A stretch of DNA of 55,657 nucleotides from Candidatus Rifleibacteriota bacterium. GTDB lineage: Bacteria; Muiribacteriota; Ozemobacteria; Ozemobacterales; Ozemobacteraceae. This document shows, in pieces, positions 34,722 through 43,765 of the stretch (position 1 is the first letter of the stretch; each line of letters opens with the position of its first letter). The position numbers and the translations under genes are program-made. The stretch lies in the NCBI GenBank assembly GCA_905236675.1, contig CAJOND010000048.1, positions 1 through 55,657 on the forward strand. Reading direction: 5' to 3'. The notes under the pieces were generated by a model. The model did no database searches, had not been told where the DNA came from, and worked only from the letters and a program-made list of their open reading frames with translations.

Positions 34722-37097
34722 TCAATCTAGCATCTTATAGTTTTCTTTTAAATCAAACATTAACAAAGGAAACTCTGTTCGCATCAATTTTTCTTCTTCA
34801 AGATTAGGATTATCTTGTTCTGGTATAGCAGCTAAGGATTCATTATATTCTAAATATAAAGGTCGTTTAGTGTAATGATCTATATAATTTTTAGAAATAT
34901 TATTCATTACCATGTTTCCGCGAATAGTTATTTTACTATTATTACTTATATTTGAATCACACTCAAGTTTTATATGCCCCTTTGATGAAATTAAAGAAGC
35001 ATTAAGCATTTTTACATCTTTTTCTATAACGATATTTCCGCTCAAATTTATCAAAGTAATATGTTCCCCATAAATAAAACCTTTTATTCTAATATCTATT
35101 TTACCAGTACCTTTATTTGCAACAATTATTCCACCTTGGCTTATAGGCCTACAGGTGTTTATATTTATATCTAAGTCTTTGTCTGAATCACAATCTATAA
35201 AGAGCCAACCATTTAAATCCAACCTATCTTCATTTCCTGTGCTAAAATTTAAATCTGGTAGTCCACCCAACATAATTGGACCATCCACCGATTTAAGCAA
35301 TCCTTTAAATCTCAAAAAACTTTCTATATCATCACCAGCTTCTTTTATTACAAAACTATTAGCTATTCTGTCTTTAAATTCTGACTCATTTGAACCATCT
35401 ATATATAGTATTTCTTTATTTAAAAGCTTATCTAACTGATTAAGTTTAATTTCATTACCATATACTTCTTTATATATTTTGGCATAATCTACATTTTCAG
35501 AAGAAGGTATTATTTCATATATATCATCTGCCTTATATTCACAAAGCTTTCTCAATGTATCTTCTTCTTTTATTACATTACCAAATTCTAATGGATAAGC
35601 ACGAATATCGTTATTGCCTTGAGGATATTTATCTCTAGCCAACATATATGAATAATCTTTTGTGTATCTGGTTCTAACAACTTTCGAAGCATATTTCTCT
35701 TTATACTCTTTATATAATTCTTTTAAACAATCATCACTTGAATTATCAAAACCAGGATTTTTTGCACAATAAGCTAATGCAAAAGATTTTAAATTAAGCG
35801 GAGCAGCATATTGAGATTGCAAGATAGCACTAATACTATCATAATCACTAGATAAAGTCGTAAGAGCTACAAAATCTTCAAAAAGATCTATATATGCAAG
35901 TTTGCTTTTTCCTGAACCAGAATAAGCTCTTGCTTGTCCGAACATTGAATCAACATAGCCTAAAACCAAGGTTGGAGATTTTTGAGTATCTGTACCAAAA
36001 AGTCTAAATAGAGAATTTCTTTTACTTTGCTTTTTATATGCTTCACCAAACATCAATTGCCAAGTTACTAAATTTGAAGTTGATTCATCATCACAAAGAC
36101 CAATCTCTGCAGCCAGAATGCCTTCCCCTGTTTTCCAAACATCGTAAGTTTTCCAATAGCCGCCTGTTCCTTGTTTATAAAAATGAAAATCTTCACTGAA
36201 ATCACCTAAGCCAACATCAGCAAAACCTCTGGCTATTCCTAGAACAACTGGTTTATCATTGGAACCACCACCCAAATATACCAATCCTTTAGGATTATCA
36301 ACAAAATCTTTGTAACTTTCGTAAAAACTGTCGCCACAACCATTATTAAGTATCCATGGACAAGATGGACTATCGCTATTTAATTTACCCCCTGCGGTAG
36401 TACTCACAACATTGAATCTTGAAATTAATTCTTCTTCATTGCTAGGAGGAGGATTATTACCAAAAGAATCGCCTATATATAAATTAAATTTCGATAAAAC
36501 AGGTAAAAGATTCGCAGTAACAGTAATTTTTGTAACAAAAACATAATCTTCAGAAATAAAAGTCTTCTGCCCAGGTAGTTTATAGGATATTTTTATAAAA
36601 ACTCTTATAACACCCCGTTTTTCTCTTGGATAAGGTGATTTTTTATTACCCAATTTTAAATTTACAAAATCATCTTTATGAATTTTCCAACTAAGTTCAT
36701 CCAGTTTTATTTCATTTAATCCAGAATTTTGTAATAAAACAGAAATAATATCGCTAGTATCTTCACCCTCTTTAAATTTTGATTTTATTCCAGCAATTAA
36801 ATCTCCCTCTTCATCATTATTGTTTTTAAATGGCATAGGAGAAGAAAGTACACTTCTTAATTTACTCCCCTCATTTCTAAGTTCTACATTTTTTATATAA
36901 TGAAAAGAAACAGCTGCAAGAGAGTTAGCTAACTCTCTTGCAAGCATGGTATCTCCAAGTTTTTTTGTTGTATGAACCCTACTAGTTGTAGATTTTAGAA
37001 AAGAAACTAAAATTATAAGTAAAACAACAAATACAGCTACTACAACTAAAATAACGCTACCCCTTTTAGGGTAGCGTATAAAACGACTAATTTTCAT
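34722..37097 (-). CDS. Giant PilX-like pilin with C-terminal repeat domain, copy A
   Basis: A 791-residue protein. It opens with a short basic leader and a single hydrophobic helix, GSVILVVVAVFVVLLIILVS (residues 14-33), a PilX/GspK-like membrane start without a clear prepilin cut site. The centre is unique and shared with copy B (PWILNNGC, KGLVYLGGGS, EDFHFYKQ). From about residue 640 a beta-strand-rich, beta-helix- or bactofilin-like region follows (GGIIVANKGTGKIDIRIKG, SKGHIKLECDS). The end PLLMFDLKENYKMLD matches copy B. The first ATG overlaps the SH3b gene stop by four bases. At 791 residues it is several times larger than ordinary PilX. Confidence 0.65.
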   Translation of the reverse strand: MKISRFIRYPKRGSVILVVVAVFVVLLIILVSFLKSTTSRVHTTKKLGDTMLARELANSLAAVSFHYIKNVELRNEGSKLRSVLSSPMPFKNNNDEEGDLIAGIKSKFKEGEDTSDIISVLLQNSGLNEIKLDELSWKIHKDDFVNLKLGNKKSPYPREKRGVIRVFIKISYKLPGQKTFISEDYVFVTKITVTANLLPVLSKFNLYIGDSFGNNPPPSNEEELISRFNVVSTTAGGKLNSDSPSCPWILNNGCGDSFYESYKDFVDNPKGLVYLGGGSNDKPVVLGIARGFADVGLGDFSEDFHFYKQGTGGYWKTYDVWKTGEGILAAEIGLCDDESTSNLVTWQLMFGEAYKKQSKRNSLFRLFGTDTQKSPTLVLGYVDSMFGQARAYSGSGKSKLAYIDLFEDFVALTTLSSDYDSISAILQSQYAAPLNLKSFALAYCAKNPGFDNSSDDCLKELYKEYKEKYASKVVRTRYTKDYSYMLARDKYPQGNNDIRAYPLEFGNVIKEEDTLRKLCEYKADDIYEIIPSSENVDYAKIYKEVYGNEIKLNQLDKLLNKEILYIDGSNESEFKDRIANSFVIKEAGDDIESFLRFKGLLKSVDGPIMLGGLPDLNFSTGNEDRLDLNGWLFIDCDSDKDLDININTCRPISQGGIIVANKGTGKIDIRIKGFIYGEHITLINLSGNIVIEKDVKMLNASLISSKGHIKLECDSNISNNSKITIRGNMVMNNISKNYIDHYTKRPLYLEYNESLAAIPEQDNPNLEEEKLMRTEFPLLMFDLKENYKMLD
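37054..37077 (-). other. Hairpin at the start of the giant pilin gene, copy A
   Basis: ACGCTACCC/GGGTAGCGT forms a 9-bp perfect stem with a six-base loop at codons 8-15 of the giant pilin. An equivalent hairpin lies at the same codons of copy B (43240-43265). Confidence 0.5.
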
Positions 37098-37522
37098 AGA
37101 TTATGGGGAGGAGCTTTAGTTACCTTAGCATTTTTAAGACTTTTATCTATATTACAACCTATTTTATCAACTTCTTCTTGAGACAAAGTAGACTCATCTT
37201 CTTTTTCTGCTTCTTCCTCTTCCTCTTCTTCACCTTCAGGAGCTTCTCCATATTCCGTAACAGAAACAAAGCCAGCGTGAACATAACCTGACATTGGGCT
37301 GGAAATTTTATACCAACCTCCAGAAACGGCAACAATTGTTATTGTAGTACCTTGAGTCAAAGCTCCAAGTATTGTATTGCTTTCACTTGGACCAGATCTG
37401 ACGTTAAGACCTTCATAAGGTGTTACATAACCACTTACAGGTATTTGTTCTGCATAGAGGGCAAATGATAAAGAAAGACCAATAGCACAAAGCATGATAA
37501 ATAAGATAAAAGTCTTTTTCAC
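37094..37522 (-). CDS. Small exported SH3b protein, copy A
   Basis: A 142-residue exported protein: signal peptide (about residues 1-24, ending LYA), one bacterial SH3 domain (about 30-88, LNVRSGPSESNTILG... then GWYKISSPMSGYVHAGFV), a Glu-rich stretch of about 15 residues and a basic C-terminal tail. SH3b modules bind peptidoglycan or other ligands. The start is GTG with GGAGG upstream. It overlaps the giant pilin gene by ATGA. Its copy-B partner at 43281 shares the WYKISSPMSGYVH block and the EYGEAPE linker. Confidence 0.8.
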   Translation of the reverse strand: MKKTFILFIMLCAIGLSLSFALYAEQIPVSGYVTPYEGLNVRSGPSESNTILGALTQGTTITIVAVSGGWYKISSPMSGYVHAGFVSVTEYGEAPEGEEEEEEEAEKEDESTLSQEEVDKIGCNIDKSLKNAKVTKAPPHNL

Positions 37523-37543
37523 AATTCTCCTCCAATTTTTTTA

Positions 37544-38521
37544 TCAGGGAAGCTTGAATGGAACTATTTCGAACTGACCTTCTGGTGCTTTAAAGAAATT
37601 ACCTTTTCCAATAAATACTTCGCCTTTATTAATATCTATAAAGCGATTCATTATTATAGGAGCTGGCATTATTACATTAGATTTAACCTTACCATCAAAG
37701 CCAACTCTAACGACATTATAATTACCATCAAATTTCGGCTGAGAATAAGTAATTACACATTCACCCTTTGCTTCGTCAACCCACCATAGTTTTGGGTTGA
37801 ACATAAAAATATCCAGCATTCTTTCTTTTATAATCCTACCTTTAAGATTACTAGCAACTAGAATATTTCTACGAGCTTCACCATCATACATAAGCCTATA
37901 GAGAATGTCGTCTTTACCAGTAACAGCCATACCAGACCATTGCCAGTTCTGTTTATTCACAAAATTGCCTTCAGCATCGTAGGTAAAAATAGCTTGAGCA
38001 ATCTTATCAGCTACAAATATATGACCACCCAAACCAACTTCAACTCTATAAAGCTGACCAAATTCTTCATTTTTTATTTCAGCAAGTTTCTTACCATCAA
38101 CAGAAAATTTATAAAGCTTGTGTTTGCAACAATCGACAATCCACCACGCAATGACTTCGCCCTTTTCGTTCAAAACAGGAGCAAAATCATCTAAACGCAT
38201 ATTAAGTATAGGCAAATTATGCTCATCTATTCTGTATGGCTTTTCTCCTACTGGTATTATAGAGAATTCGGAAACAAATTTACCTGTCTTATCAAAACGC
38301 ATAAGTTTGTTGCTAACACTATCAGCAACCCATGTAGAATCTCCGATTACTCTAAAACTTAAAGGACCTGTAGGTTGAGGATCGTCAATTTTAGGATATT
38401 TGGTGTTATTAATATAGTCAGCCTGTCCGGGACCAACACCATAAGGTATAGCAACATCGGCAAAAAGAGTAGATGTAGAAATCATAAGTAATGAAGTAAG
38501 TATATGTGTATTAAGTTTCAT
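37544..38521 (-). CDS. Exported NHL/six-bladed beta-propeller-like protein
   Basis: A 325-residue exported protein present only in copy A. The signal peptide MKLNTHILTSLLMISTSTLFA begins at the ATG at 38521, which has AGGTGAG upstream; the GTG at 38536 overlaps that ribosome-binding site and is less likely. The mature part carries repeated blade-like units, for example STWVADSVSNKLMRFDKTGK, HKLYKFSVDGKKLAEI and IAQAIFTYDAEGNFVN, typical of NHL propellers. Such propellers bind proteins or sugars, or are lyases. The position between the hydrolase and SH3b genes makes it part of the exported cassette. Confidence 0.7.
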   Translation of the reverse strand: MKLNTHILTSLLMISTSTLFADVAIPYGVGPGQADYINNTKYPKIDDPQPTGPLSFRVIGDSTWVADSVSNKLMRFDKTGKFVSEFSIIPVGEKPYRIDEHNLPILNMRLDDFAPVLNEKGEVIAWWIVDCCKHKLYKFSVDGKKLAEIKNEEFGQLYRVEVGLGGHIFVADKIAQAIFTYDAEGNFVNKQNWQWSGMAVTGKDDILYRLMYDGEARRNILVASNLKGRIIKERMLDIFMFNPKLWWVDEAKGECVITYSQPKFDGNYNVVRVGFDGKVKSNVIMPAPIIMNRFIDINKGEVFIGKGNFFKAPEGQFEIVPFKLP

Positions 38522-38542
38522 AAAAGTCTTTCTCACCTGGTA

Positions 38543-39541
38543 TTAACACTTTCTATAAATTCTATAAATAGTCATAGCTTCAATATCACTGTAATTTGGC
38601 TGTCTCATACTTGAAGAGTTGTTCATTGCCTGAGCAGAATTACCAGAATTCATAACAATACCAACGTGGGAAGCTCCTGGTAAATAAGTTGTCCAGAAAA
38701 CAACGTCACCAGCTTGATATGGAGGATAATCTACAGACTGCCAACCCTTAGCTTCAAGCATATTGATTGCCGTTTCACAACCCAAAGTAGCATATGGCAA
38801 ACCACCACAAGAATCTGTAGCATCAAGAGCACCTGCGGCACACAAAACTGAAGTTGCAACCTGAGCACAACCAAGGTTACCACCTTCTGTGTATGCATGA
38901 TATGGATAAGCTTGATATCCTTGATATTGATCGTGAATTGATTTTGCTGCAGAAACAATCTTACCCTGCAAGCTATCGCCATCAACATCTATTATTACAT
39001 CTGGAGTAGAACCGCTTGAAGAAGAACTGCTACTTCCATTTGGATTAACTGGATCATTGCCATAATAAGCCTTGCCTGGAGAATCAAAAACATATCTTGC
39101 ATGAACATAACCAGCAGTTGGACTAGAAATTTTATACCAATCTCCTTCACGACCACATATTGTTACTTGTGAATCATTAGGTATAGCGGTTAAAATGTTA
39201 CCCCAAGCACTATCTCGAATATTTAAACCGATAAAAGCACCAACATAAGCGATACCATCAGGAAGAGTAGCCAACCCATCATTTTCTTCTTCTTCCTCTT
39301 CTTCTGCTTCTTCTTTTTCTTTCACTTCTTCTTTAGCTTTTTCGGTAATAGATTCACTATTTTTAGAAGCATCTTCATCTGCTTCAACAGTTGCAGTATC
39401 TTCGTCTGATCCTGTCTGGGTAGATTCTGTTATTTCAACGTCTATTCCTTCGTCTATATCAGAATCTCCTCCTGCAAAAACAGAATATGTACCTAAGGAA
39501 CATAAAAGGAAAGCAATCAACAACAAATTTGTTTTTCTCAC
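38543..39541 (-). CDS. Exported SH3b + NlpC/P60-type (CHAP-like) hydrolase, copy A
   Basis: A 332-residue exported protein with a signal peptide (about 1-23), an acidic linker (about 28-88), an SH3b domain (about 97-152, LNIRDSAWG...WYKISSPTAGYVHARYV) and a cysteine-peptidase-like domain (about 195-332). The catalytic Cys is C225 in NLGCAQVATSVLC and the His is H292 in PGASHVGIVMNSG. The fold family (NlpC/P60/CHAP) cuts peptide bonds in peptidoglycan. The GTG start is fixed by AAAAGGAG. It leads copy A of the cassette and matches copy B throughout the catalytic domain. Confidence 0.85.
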   Translation of the reverse strand: MRKTNLLLIAFLLCSLGTYSVFAGGDSDIDEGIDVEITESTQTGSDEDTATVEADEDASKNSESITEKAKEEVKEKEEAEEEEEEENDGLATLPDGIAYVGAFIGLNIRDSAWGNILTAIPNDSQVTICGREGDWYKISSPTAGYVHARYVFDSPGKAYYGNDPVNPNGSSSSSSSGSTPDVIIDVDGDSLQGKIVSAAKSIHDQYQGYQAYPYHAYTEGGNLGCAQVATSVLCAAGALDATDSCGGLPYATLGCETAINMLEAKGWQSVDYPPYQAGDVVFWTTYLPGASHVGIVMNSGNSAQAMNNSSSMRQPNYSDIEAMTIYRIYRKC

Positions 39542-39571
39542 GTTAAACTCCTTTTCAAATAACCTATATAT

Positions 39572-39580
39572 ATAATACCA
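39572..39580 (-). promoter_or_regulatory. Promoter element TGGTATTAT of cassette copy A
   Basis: Extended -10 TGGTATTAT on the minus strand, predicted start about 24 bases before the GTG. Copy B has the same element at the same distance. No good -35 was seen, as usual for extended -10 promoters. Confidence 0.5.
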
Positions 39581-39767
39581 TATTAAGCAGAAAACAGTTT
39601 AATTATTTTTATTTAATATTTGAAAATAAGATACACTCTTTGAAAAGTTTTATATAATTTTTTTTACTGAACAAAATACATTCAGAGTGCTAATTAGTTA
39701 TTATTTCTAAAAAATAATTGTTTTATGTGAATAACGTAAATTTTTCTTAATAAAACCACAAAATTCA

Positions 39768-40322
39768 TTACAACTGACTACGGATTAAAATAAGTCTATT
39801 TAACTCAATAGGCTCATTTTTACCAACATTTTTGTCATATTTTGTATCAACTTTTAATTCTACCCACATAGCGTGTTTTAGTATTTCAAATTCTGAAGTT
39901 CCAGAATTTACGGCAAAATGTAAAAAATTTATATCAATGTTAAGCCCTTTTCCAAAAACACTCTTTTGATTTTTCCCATTAGGAAGCTCAACATCTCTAA
40001 CGACATTATTATCAATTATTTGATAAGTAACAGTAGCTATTCCTTCAGGTGCTTTATAGAATTGCCATTGAGCCATTTTTTGCTTGTCACCAGGATCTGT
40101 AGCCGAAACTGGATAATTGATACGAACTGTCTTTAATAAATCATATTCTATTTGTGCCATTAATATAGTAGCTGTTTCCATATTGGCTTGATAAGCCATA
40201 CCCTTTGTAGAACCTTTCATACCCGAACTAAAAAGGTTCAAGATTCCAGTTAATAATAAAGCTGAAATAATTATACCTATAGATATTTCAATAAGAGTAA
40301 AAGCTTCTTTTCTTGATTTCAT
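39768..40322 (-). CDS. Prepilin-like protein (PilW type), copy B
   Basis: A 184-residue intact type IV prepilin-like protein. The leader MKSRKEA is cut before FTLIEISIGIIISALLLTG; Ala at -1 and Glu at +5. It is followed by a segment GSTKGMAYQANMETATILMA, matching copy A. The C-terminal part is beta-rich and ends IELNRLILIRSQL. It overlaps the preceding gene by four bases (ATGA) and ends copy B. It serves as the reference showing that its copy-A counterpart is split by one base. Confidence 0.8.
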   Translation of the reverse strand: MKSRKEAFTLIEISIGIIISALLLTGILNLFSSGMKGSTKGMAYQANMETATILMAQIEYDLLKTVRINYPVSATDPGDKQKMAQWQFYKAPEGIATVTYQIIDNNVVRDVELPNGKNQKSVFGKGLNIDINFLHFAVNSGTSEFEILKHAMWVELKVDTKYDKNVGKNEPIELNRLILIRSQL

Positions 40323-40786
40323 CGTTCTGTTACCAAACTAGTCATAGTTACTTCTCTGTTTTTCGTTTCTCCAGGTTGTAACCACACGATTGTTGCTGTT
40401 ATTAGTTTGTATTTATATGGCATGTCACTATTTGAAAAATCTTTTATCTGAACAGTCTTCTTTTTAACTAATTTACTTAATTCTTCTGGAACCTTAATTG
40501 TTATTCCCATATTAGTAATTTTTAGCTCTTCCTCAATGGGTTTTGTTTCATCCCCATCTTTTGCTTTTAACTCATCATCATCAAAAGGCCTAGCATTATA
40601 AAATGCTATAACATTTGAAATATACTCTTGAGCCATTATTTGGTTGCGATTTAAAATAGTTCCTGAACTTCCTTTACTTAATAGAGTAAGAACAGGAACC
40701 AAAAGAGCCATTAAAACTCCACATGCAATACAAATTTCTGCTAAAGTAAAAGCCTTTTTTAAATTATTTATTTTTATTATATTCAT
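40319..40786 (-). CDS. Prepilin-like protein (PilV type), copy B
   Basis: A 155-residue prepilin-like protein with leader MNIIKINNLKKA and cut site before FTLAEICIACGVLMALL; Ala at -1, Glu at +5. The block LLSKGSSGTILNRNQIMAQE equals that of the copy-A protein. The start overlaps the giant pilin stop by one base and the stop overlaps the next prepilin by four bases, so the genes are translationally coupled. Likely a minor pilin that primes or caps a fibre with the giant pilin; this is inferred from family architecture. Confidence 0.75.
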   Translation of the reverse strand: MNIIKINNLKKAFTLAEICIACGVLMALLVPVLTLLSKGSSGTILNRNQIMAQEYISNVIAFYNARPFDDDELKAKDGDETKPIEEELKITNMGITIKVPEELSKLVKKKTVQIKDFSNSDMPYKYKLITATIVWLQPGETKNREVTMTSLVTER

Positions 40787-43284
40787 TAGTCACGTAAAAC
40801 CATATTTTCTTTAATATCAAACATCAACATAGGTAATTCAGAGGAACCTTCACCTAAATTATATTTTCTAGTAAATGGGATGACAGATAAATCAGTATTA
40901 TATTTTAACTCCATACCTCGTTTAATCATATCAACAGAATTTAATTTTTTCATAACGATATTTCCATTTACTGTTAATTTGCCGTTTCCTTTCAAAATCA
41001 CTTGTCCACCACCTGCAACCAAAGAAGCATCTACCTGAGTCACTTTATCACCAATGATTACGTTACCTTTTTCTGCAATAATAGTAAGATGGTTCTTTCC
41101 GTCTGCTGGATTTTTAATATCAGATTCTATAAATATATCACCATTGGAAAGAATGATTCCTCCGTGACTAACAAGCTTAGCATTTGAAAAATTCAATGTT
41201 AATTCATCTAAATTTACATCTGAATTATCTACATATATCCAACCATTAAAATCTATTTTATCATCGTAAATAAGATTTCTATATTTCAAAAAGTTTGCAA
41301 AGTCTTCTTTTGCTTTATTAACATCTTCTATTTTTATAGTATTTTCTCTATAGTTGTTGTAAATTCTATATTTATATGGTTTGTCTTCTTCTGTCAATTT
41401 AACCTTATAAGCTATCCTTTTATTATTATCTGAGTCAGGATTAATAGAAAGCTTATCAGGATTTAAAAAATCACTTAAATTTTCTAGATCATTATCATTT
41501 ATTATATCCGGATAAATATTTTCGTATTCAGCTTTTTTTTCAACACTAGGAATTTTTGAAAATTTAAAATCTGAGTTTTCATCACATATTTTTTTTAAAT
41601 TATCATCATTGAAAAGACCTCGTTCAATTGGGTAATCGCGTTCTTCAGCACTTGCTCCTTTTGTCTGAGCCAAATAGTAGGTATAATCTCTATTATATCT
41701 TTGTCTAAACAGACCTGTACACATTTTTTGGTATTGATCAAATGTCAAGGTGTCTTTACCATACTTATCTTCATAGTCGGTACAGAAGCCCCATAAACTC
41801 TGGTATCCTCCTATTATATTAAGTATACCAGGAGATACATCTTTATTTTCTTCACTCTCATTATCACTATCGCTTTTCCCTACAGCCCATAAAAACACAT
41901 CTTCACCACCATCGTCTTTTCCAAATAAATGATAAAGAAGATAAGTAGATACAGTAGGCATCTCTTTCTTTTTGTCTTCATTCCAGCTCATTTCTGTTTT
42001 TTTGTACAATCTCACAGAAAGACAAAGAGAATCTACAAAACCATAAACTAAAGTAGGAGACACTCTTCTTCCATCTACTCCAAAAAGTTTAAAAATTGAA
42101 TTATATCTTGATTCTTCTCTTAATCCTAATTCATATTGCCTTTGCCACTCAATTAATTCTGCTTTTTCGTTATTGTTAGGATCTTCTAATTTACAAAAAC
42201 CAATATCAGATCGCATAAGACCTTTAGAAGATTTTTTAGAATCATCCTTCTCCCAAATTTCAACTGTTTTCCAATATCCTTTTCCGTTATCTTGTTTGAA
42301 GAAATGAAAATCTTCACCATAATAATCATCATCATCTGGAGTATTTCCATCTTCATCCCATCCTCTAGCTATGCATAAATAGATAGGATTATCTTTACTG
42401 CCACCACCGAGGTAAACAAGCCCCTTTTTATTAGTAATAAAGTCGTTATAGTTTTCGAAATCTTCCTCACAACCATTATTCAAAATCCAAGGTCTTTTTT
42501 CTTTATCGTCTAATTCACCATTTGCACAGGTTGATACTACATTTAAAGGTTTTATATTATCAATTGTAATTTTCCCATTTGACGAAGAAGGAGCATTATT
42601 ACCATAAACATTCTCAACATAAAGCGTAAACTTTGATAAAACAGGCAAAATATCAGCAACTACTCTTATTTTATAAGTATAGAAGTAATCTTCACTTACA
42701 GAAGTTTTAGCTCCAGGTGGAATATAATTCACTACAACTTTAACATATATTTCTCCATGCTTTTCTCGAGAATGTGGATTTTCGGTTCCTATTTTAATAT
42801 AATTATCTTCTGGATTAAAAGTTCCTTTGTCTACAAAAACCTCTAAAGACCAATCTTTCTCATCAATACAATCTTTATCTAATCTATTTTTCAAACCAGA
42901 ATTTTTTTGAAGCAAATCTAATATATTATCTGCTCCATTATTCATCTTTTCTTTAAAATATCCATTAAAATCAAATTTATCATCTGTTTTTGAACTATAA
43001 CTTTTATTCTTTATATCTTCCAAAGGAAGAGATAAAAATTTTCTCAAATTACTCTCAGAATCTTTTAACTGAACATTTTTTATATAATGATTAGCCAAAA
43101 TAGCCAAAGAATTAGCAAATTCTCTGGCTAACATTGTATTAGACAATTTTTTTGTAGAATAAAGTCTGCTATTTGTAGACTTCAAAAATGAAGCAAACAA
43201 TATAACTAGAACTACAAAAATAATTATAATAACTATTAATACGCTACCTTTCTTAAGATAGCGTATAGATGGATTTAATCTCAT
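40786..43284 (-). CDS. Giant PilX-like pilin with C-terminal repeat domain, copy B
   Basis: An 832-residue paralog of the copy-A giant pilin: a single N-terminal hydrophobic helix GSVLIVIIIIFVVLVILFAS (about residues 13-32), then STKKLSNTMLAREFANSLA (copy A has TTKKLGDTMLARELANSLA). The unique central region has PWILNNGCEEDF, KGLVYLGGGS and EDFHFFKQ. A C-terminal beta-rich segment holds VDASLVAGGGQVILKGNGKL, and the end LPMLMFDIKENMVLRD. Identity with copy A is moderate rather than near-perfect, so the duplication is old. It overlaps the SH3b gene stop by four bases. Confidence 0.65.
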   Translation of the reverse strand: MRLNPSIRYLKKGSVLIVIIIIFVVLVILFASFLKSTNSRLYSTKKLSNTMLAREFANSLAILANHYIKNVQLKDSESNLRKFLSLPLEDIKNKSYSSKTDDKFDFNGYFKEKMNNGADNILDLLQKNSGLKNRLDKDCIDEKDWSLEVFVDKGTFNPEDNYIKIGTENPHSREKHGEIYVKVVVNYIPPGAKTSVSEDYFYTYKIRVVADILPVLSKFTLYVENVYGNNAPSSSNGKITIDNIKPLNVVSTCANGELDDKEKRPWILNNGCEEDFENYNDFITNKKGLVYLGGGSKDNPIYLCIARGWDEDGNTPDDDDYYGEDFHFFKQDNGKGYWKTVEIWEKDDSKKSSKGLMRSDIGFCKLEDPNNNEKAELIEWQRQYELGLREESRYNSIFKLFGVDGRRVSPTLVYGFVDSLCLSVRLYKKTEMSWNEDKKKEMPTVSTYLLYHLFGKDDGGEDVFLWAVGKSDSDNESEENKDVSPGILNIIGGYQSLWGFCTDYEDKYGKDTLTFDQYQKMCTGLFRQRYNRDYTYYLAQTKGASAEERDYPIERGLFNDDNLKKICDENSDFKFSKIPSVEKKAEYENIYPDIINDNDLENLSDFLNPDKLSINPDSDNNKRIAYKVKLTEEDKPYKYRIYNNYRENTIKIEDVNKAKEDFANFLKYRNLIYDDKIDFNGWIYVDNSDVNLDELTLNFSNAKLVSHGGIILSNGDIFIESDIKNPADGKNHLTIIAEKGNVIIGDKVTQVDASLVAGGGQVILKGNGKLTVNGNIVMKKLNSVDMIKRGMELKYNTDLSVIPFTRKYNLGEGSSELPMLMFDIKENMVLRD
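43240..43265 (-). other. Hairpin at the start of the giant pilin gene, copy B
   Basis: TACGCTATCTT/AAGGTAGCGTA on the minus strand forms an 11-bp stem (one G-T pair) with a four-base loop, at the same codons as in copy A. The inner stem bases differ from copy A but pairing is kept. Confidence 0.5.
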
Positions 43285-43679
43285 GGAGCTTTAGTGAACG
43301 TTGCCCTTACTGCACTTCGTTTTATATTACGACCTACCTTTTTACCTTCTTCAGGTGTAAGTTCAGCAGTTTCTTCTTCTTCATCTACTTCTTCAGGGGC
43401 TTCCCCGTATTCTGTAACGGTAACATAACCAGAATGAACATAACCAGACATAGGACTAGAAATTTTATACCATTCACCAGATACCGCACATATACTTATA
43501 TTTGTGTTATAACTTAGATAGTTAGTACATTCGTAGTCCAATCCCGGACCCGTTCTAACTCTAAGACCATTTTCCGCTGTTGTATAGCCCTTTATAGGAA
43601 TAGTTTCAGCATAAAGAGTCATAACTGTTGCTACACACAACAAACAGAGTAAAACGAACAAGAAAGAAGACTTTTTCAT
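43281..43679 (-). CDS. Small exported SH3b protein, copy B
   Basis: A 132-residue exported protein with a signal peptide (about residues 1-24, ending LYA), one SH3b domain (about 30-88, LRVRTGPGLDYEC then EWYKISSPMSGYVHSGYV) and an acidic linker EYGEAPEEVDEEEETAE, then a basic C-terminal tail. GGAGG lies eight bases before the ATG. It is shorter than the copy-A protein by 10 residues and has two extra cysteines in the SH3b domain. It precedes the giant pilin gene, as in copy A, and lacks the neighbouring propeller gene. Confidence 0.8.
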   Translation of the reverse strand: MKKSSFLFVLLCLLCVATVMTLYAETIPIKGYTTAENGLRVRTGPGLDYECTNYLSYNTNISICAVSGEWYKISSPMSGYVHSGYVTVTEYGEAPEEVDEEEETAELTPEEGKKVGRNIKRSAVRATFTKAP

Positions 43680-43765
43680 TGCTTTCCTCCAATCTTTTTC
43701 ATCAAGAAAACTTGAAAGATTTCTTTTGGAGCATAAAATAAACTTTGTCTATCCCATCATGGATT

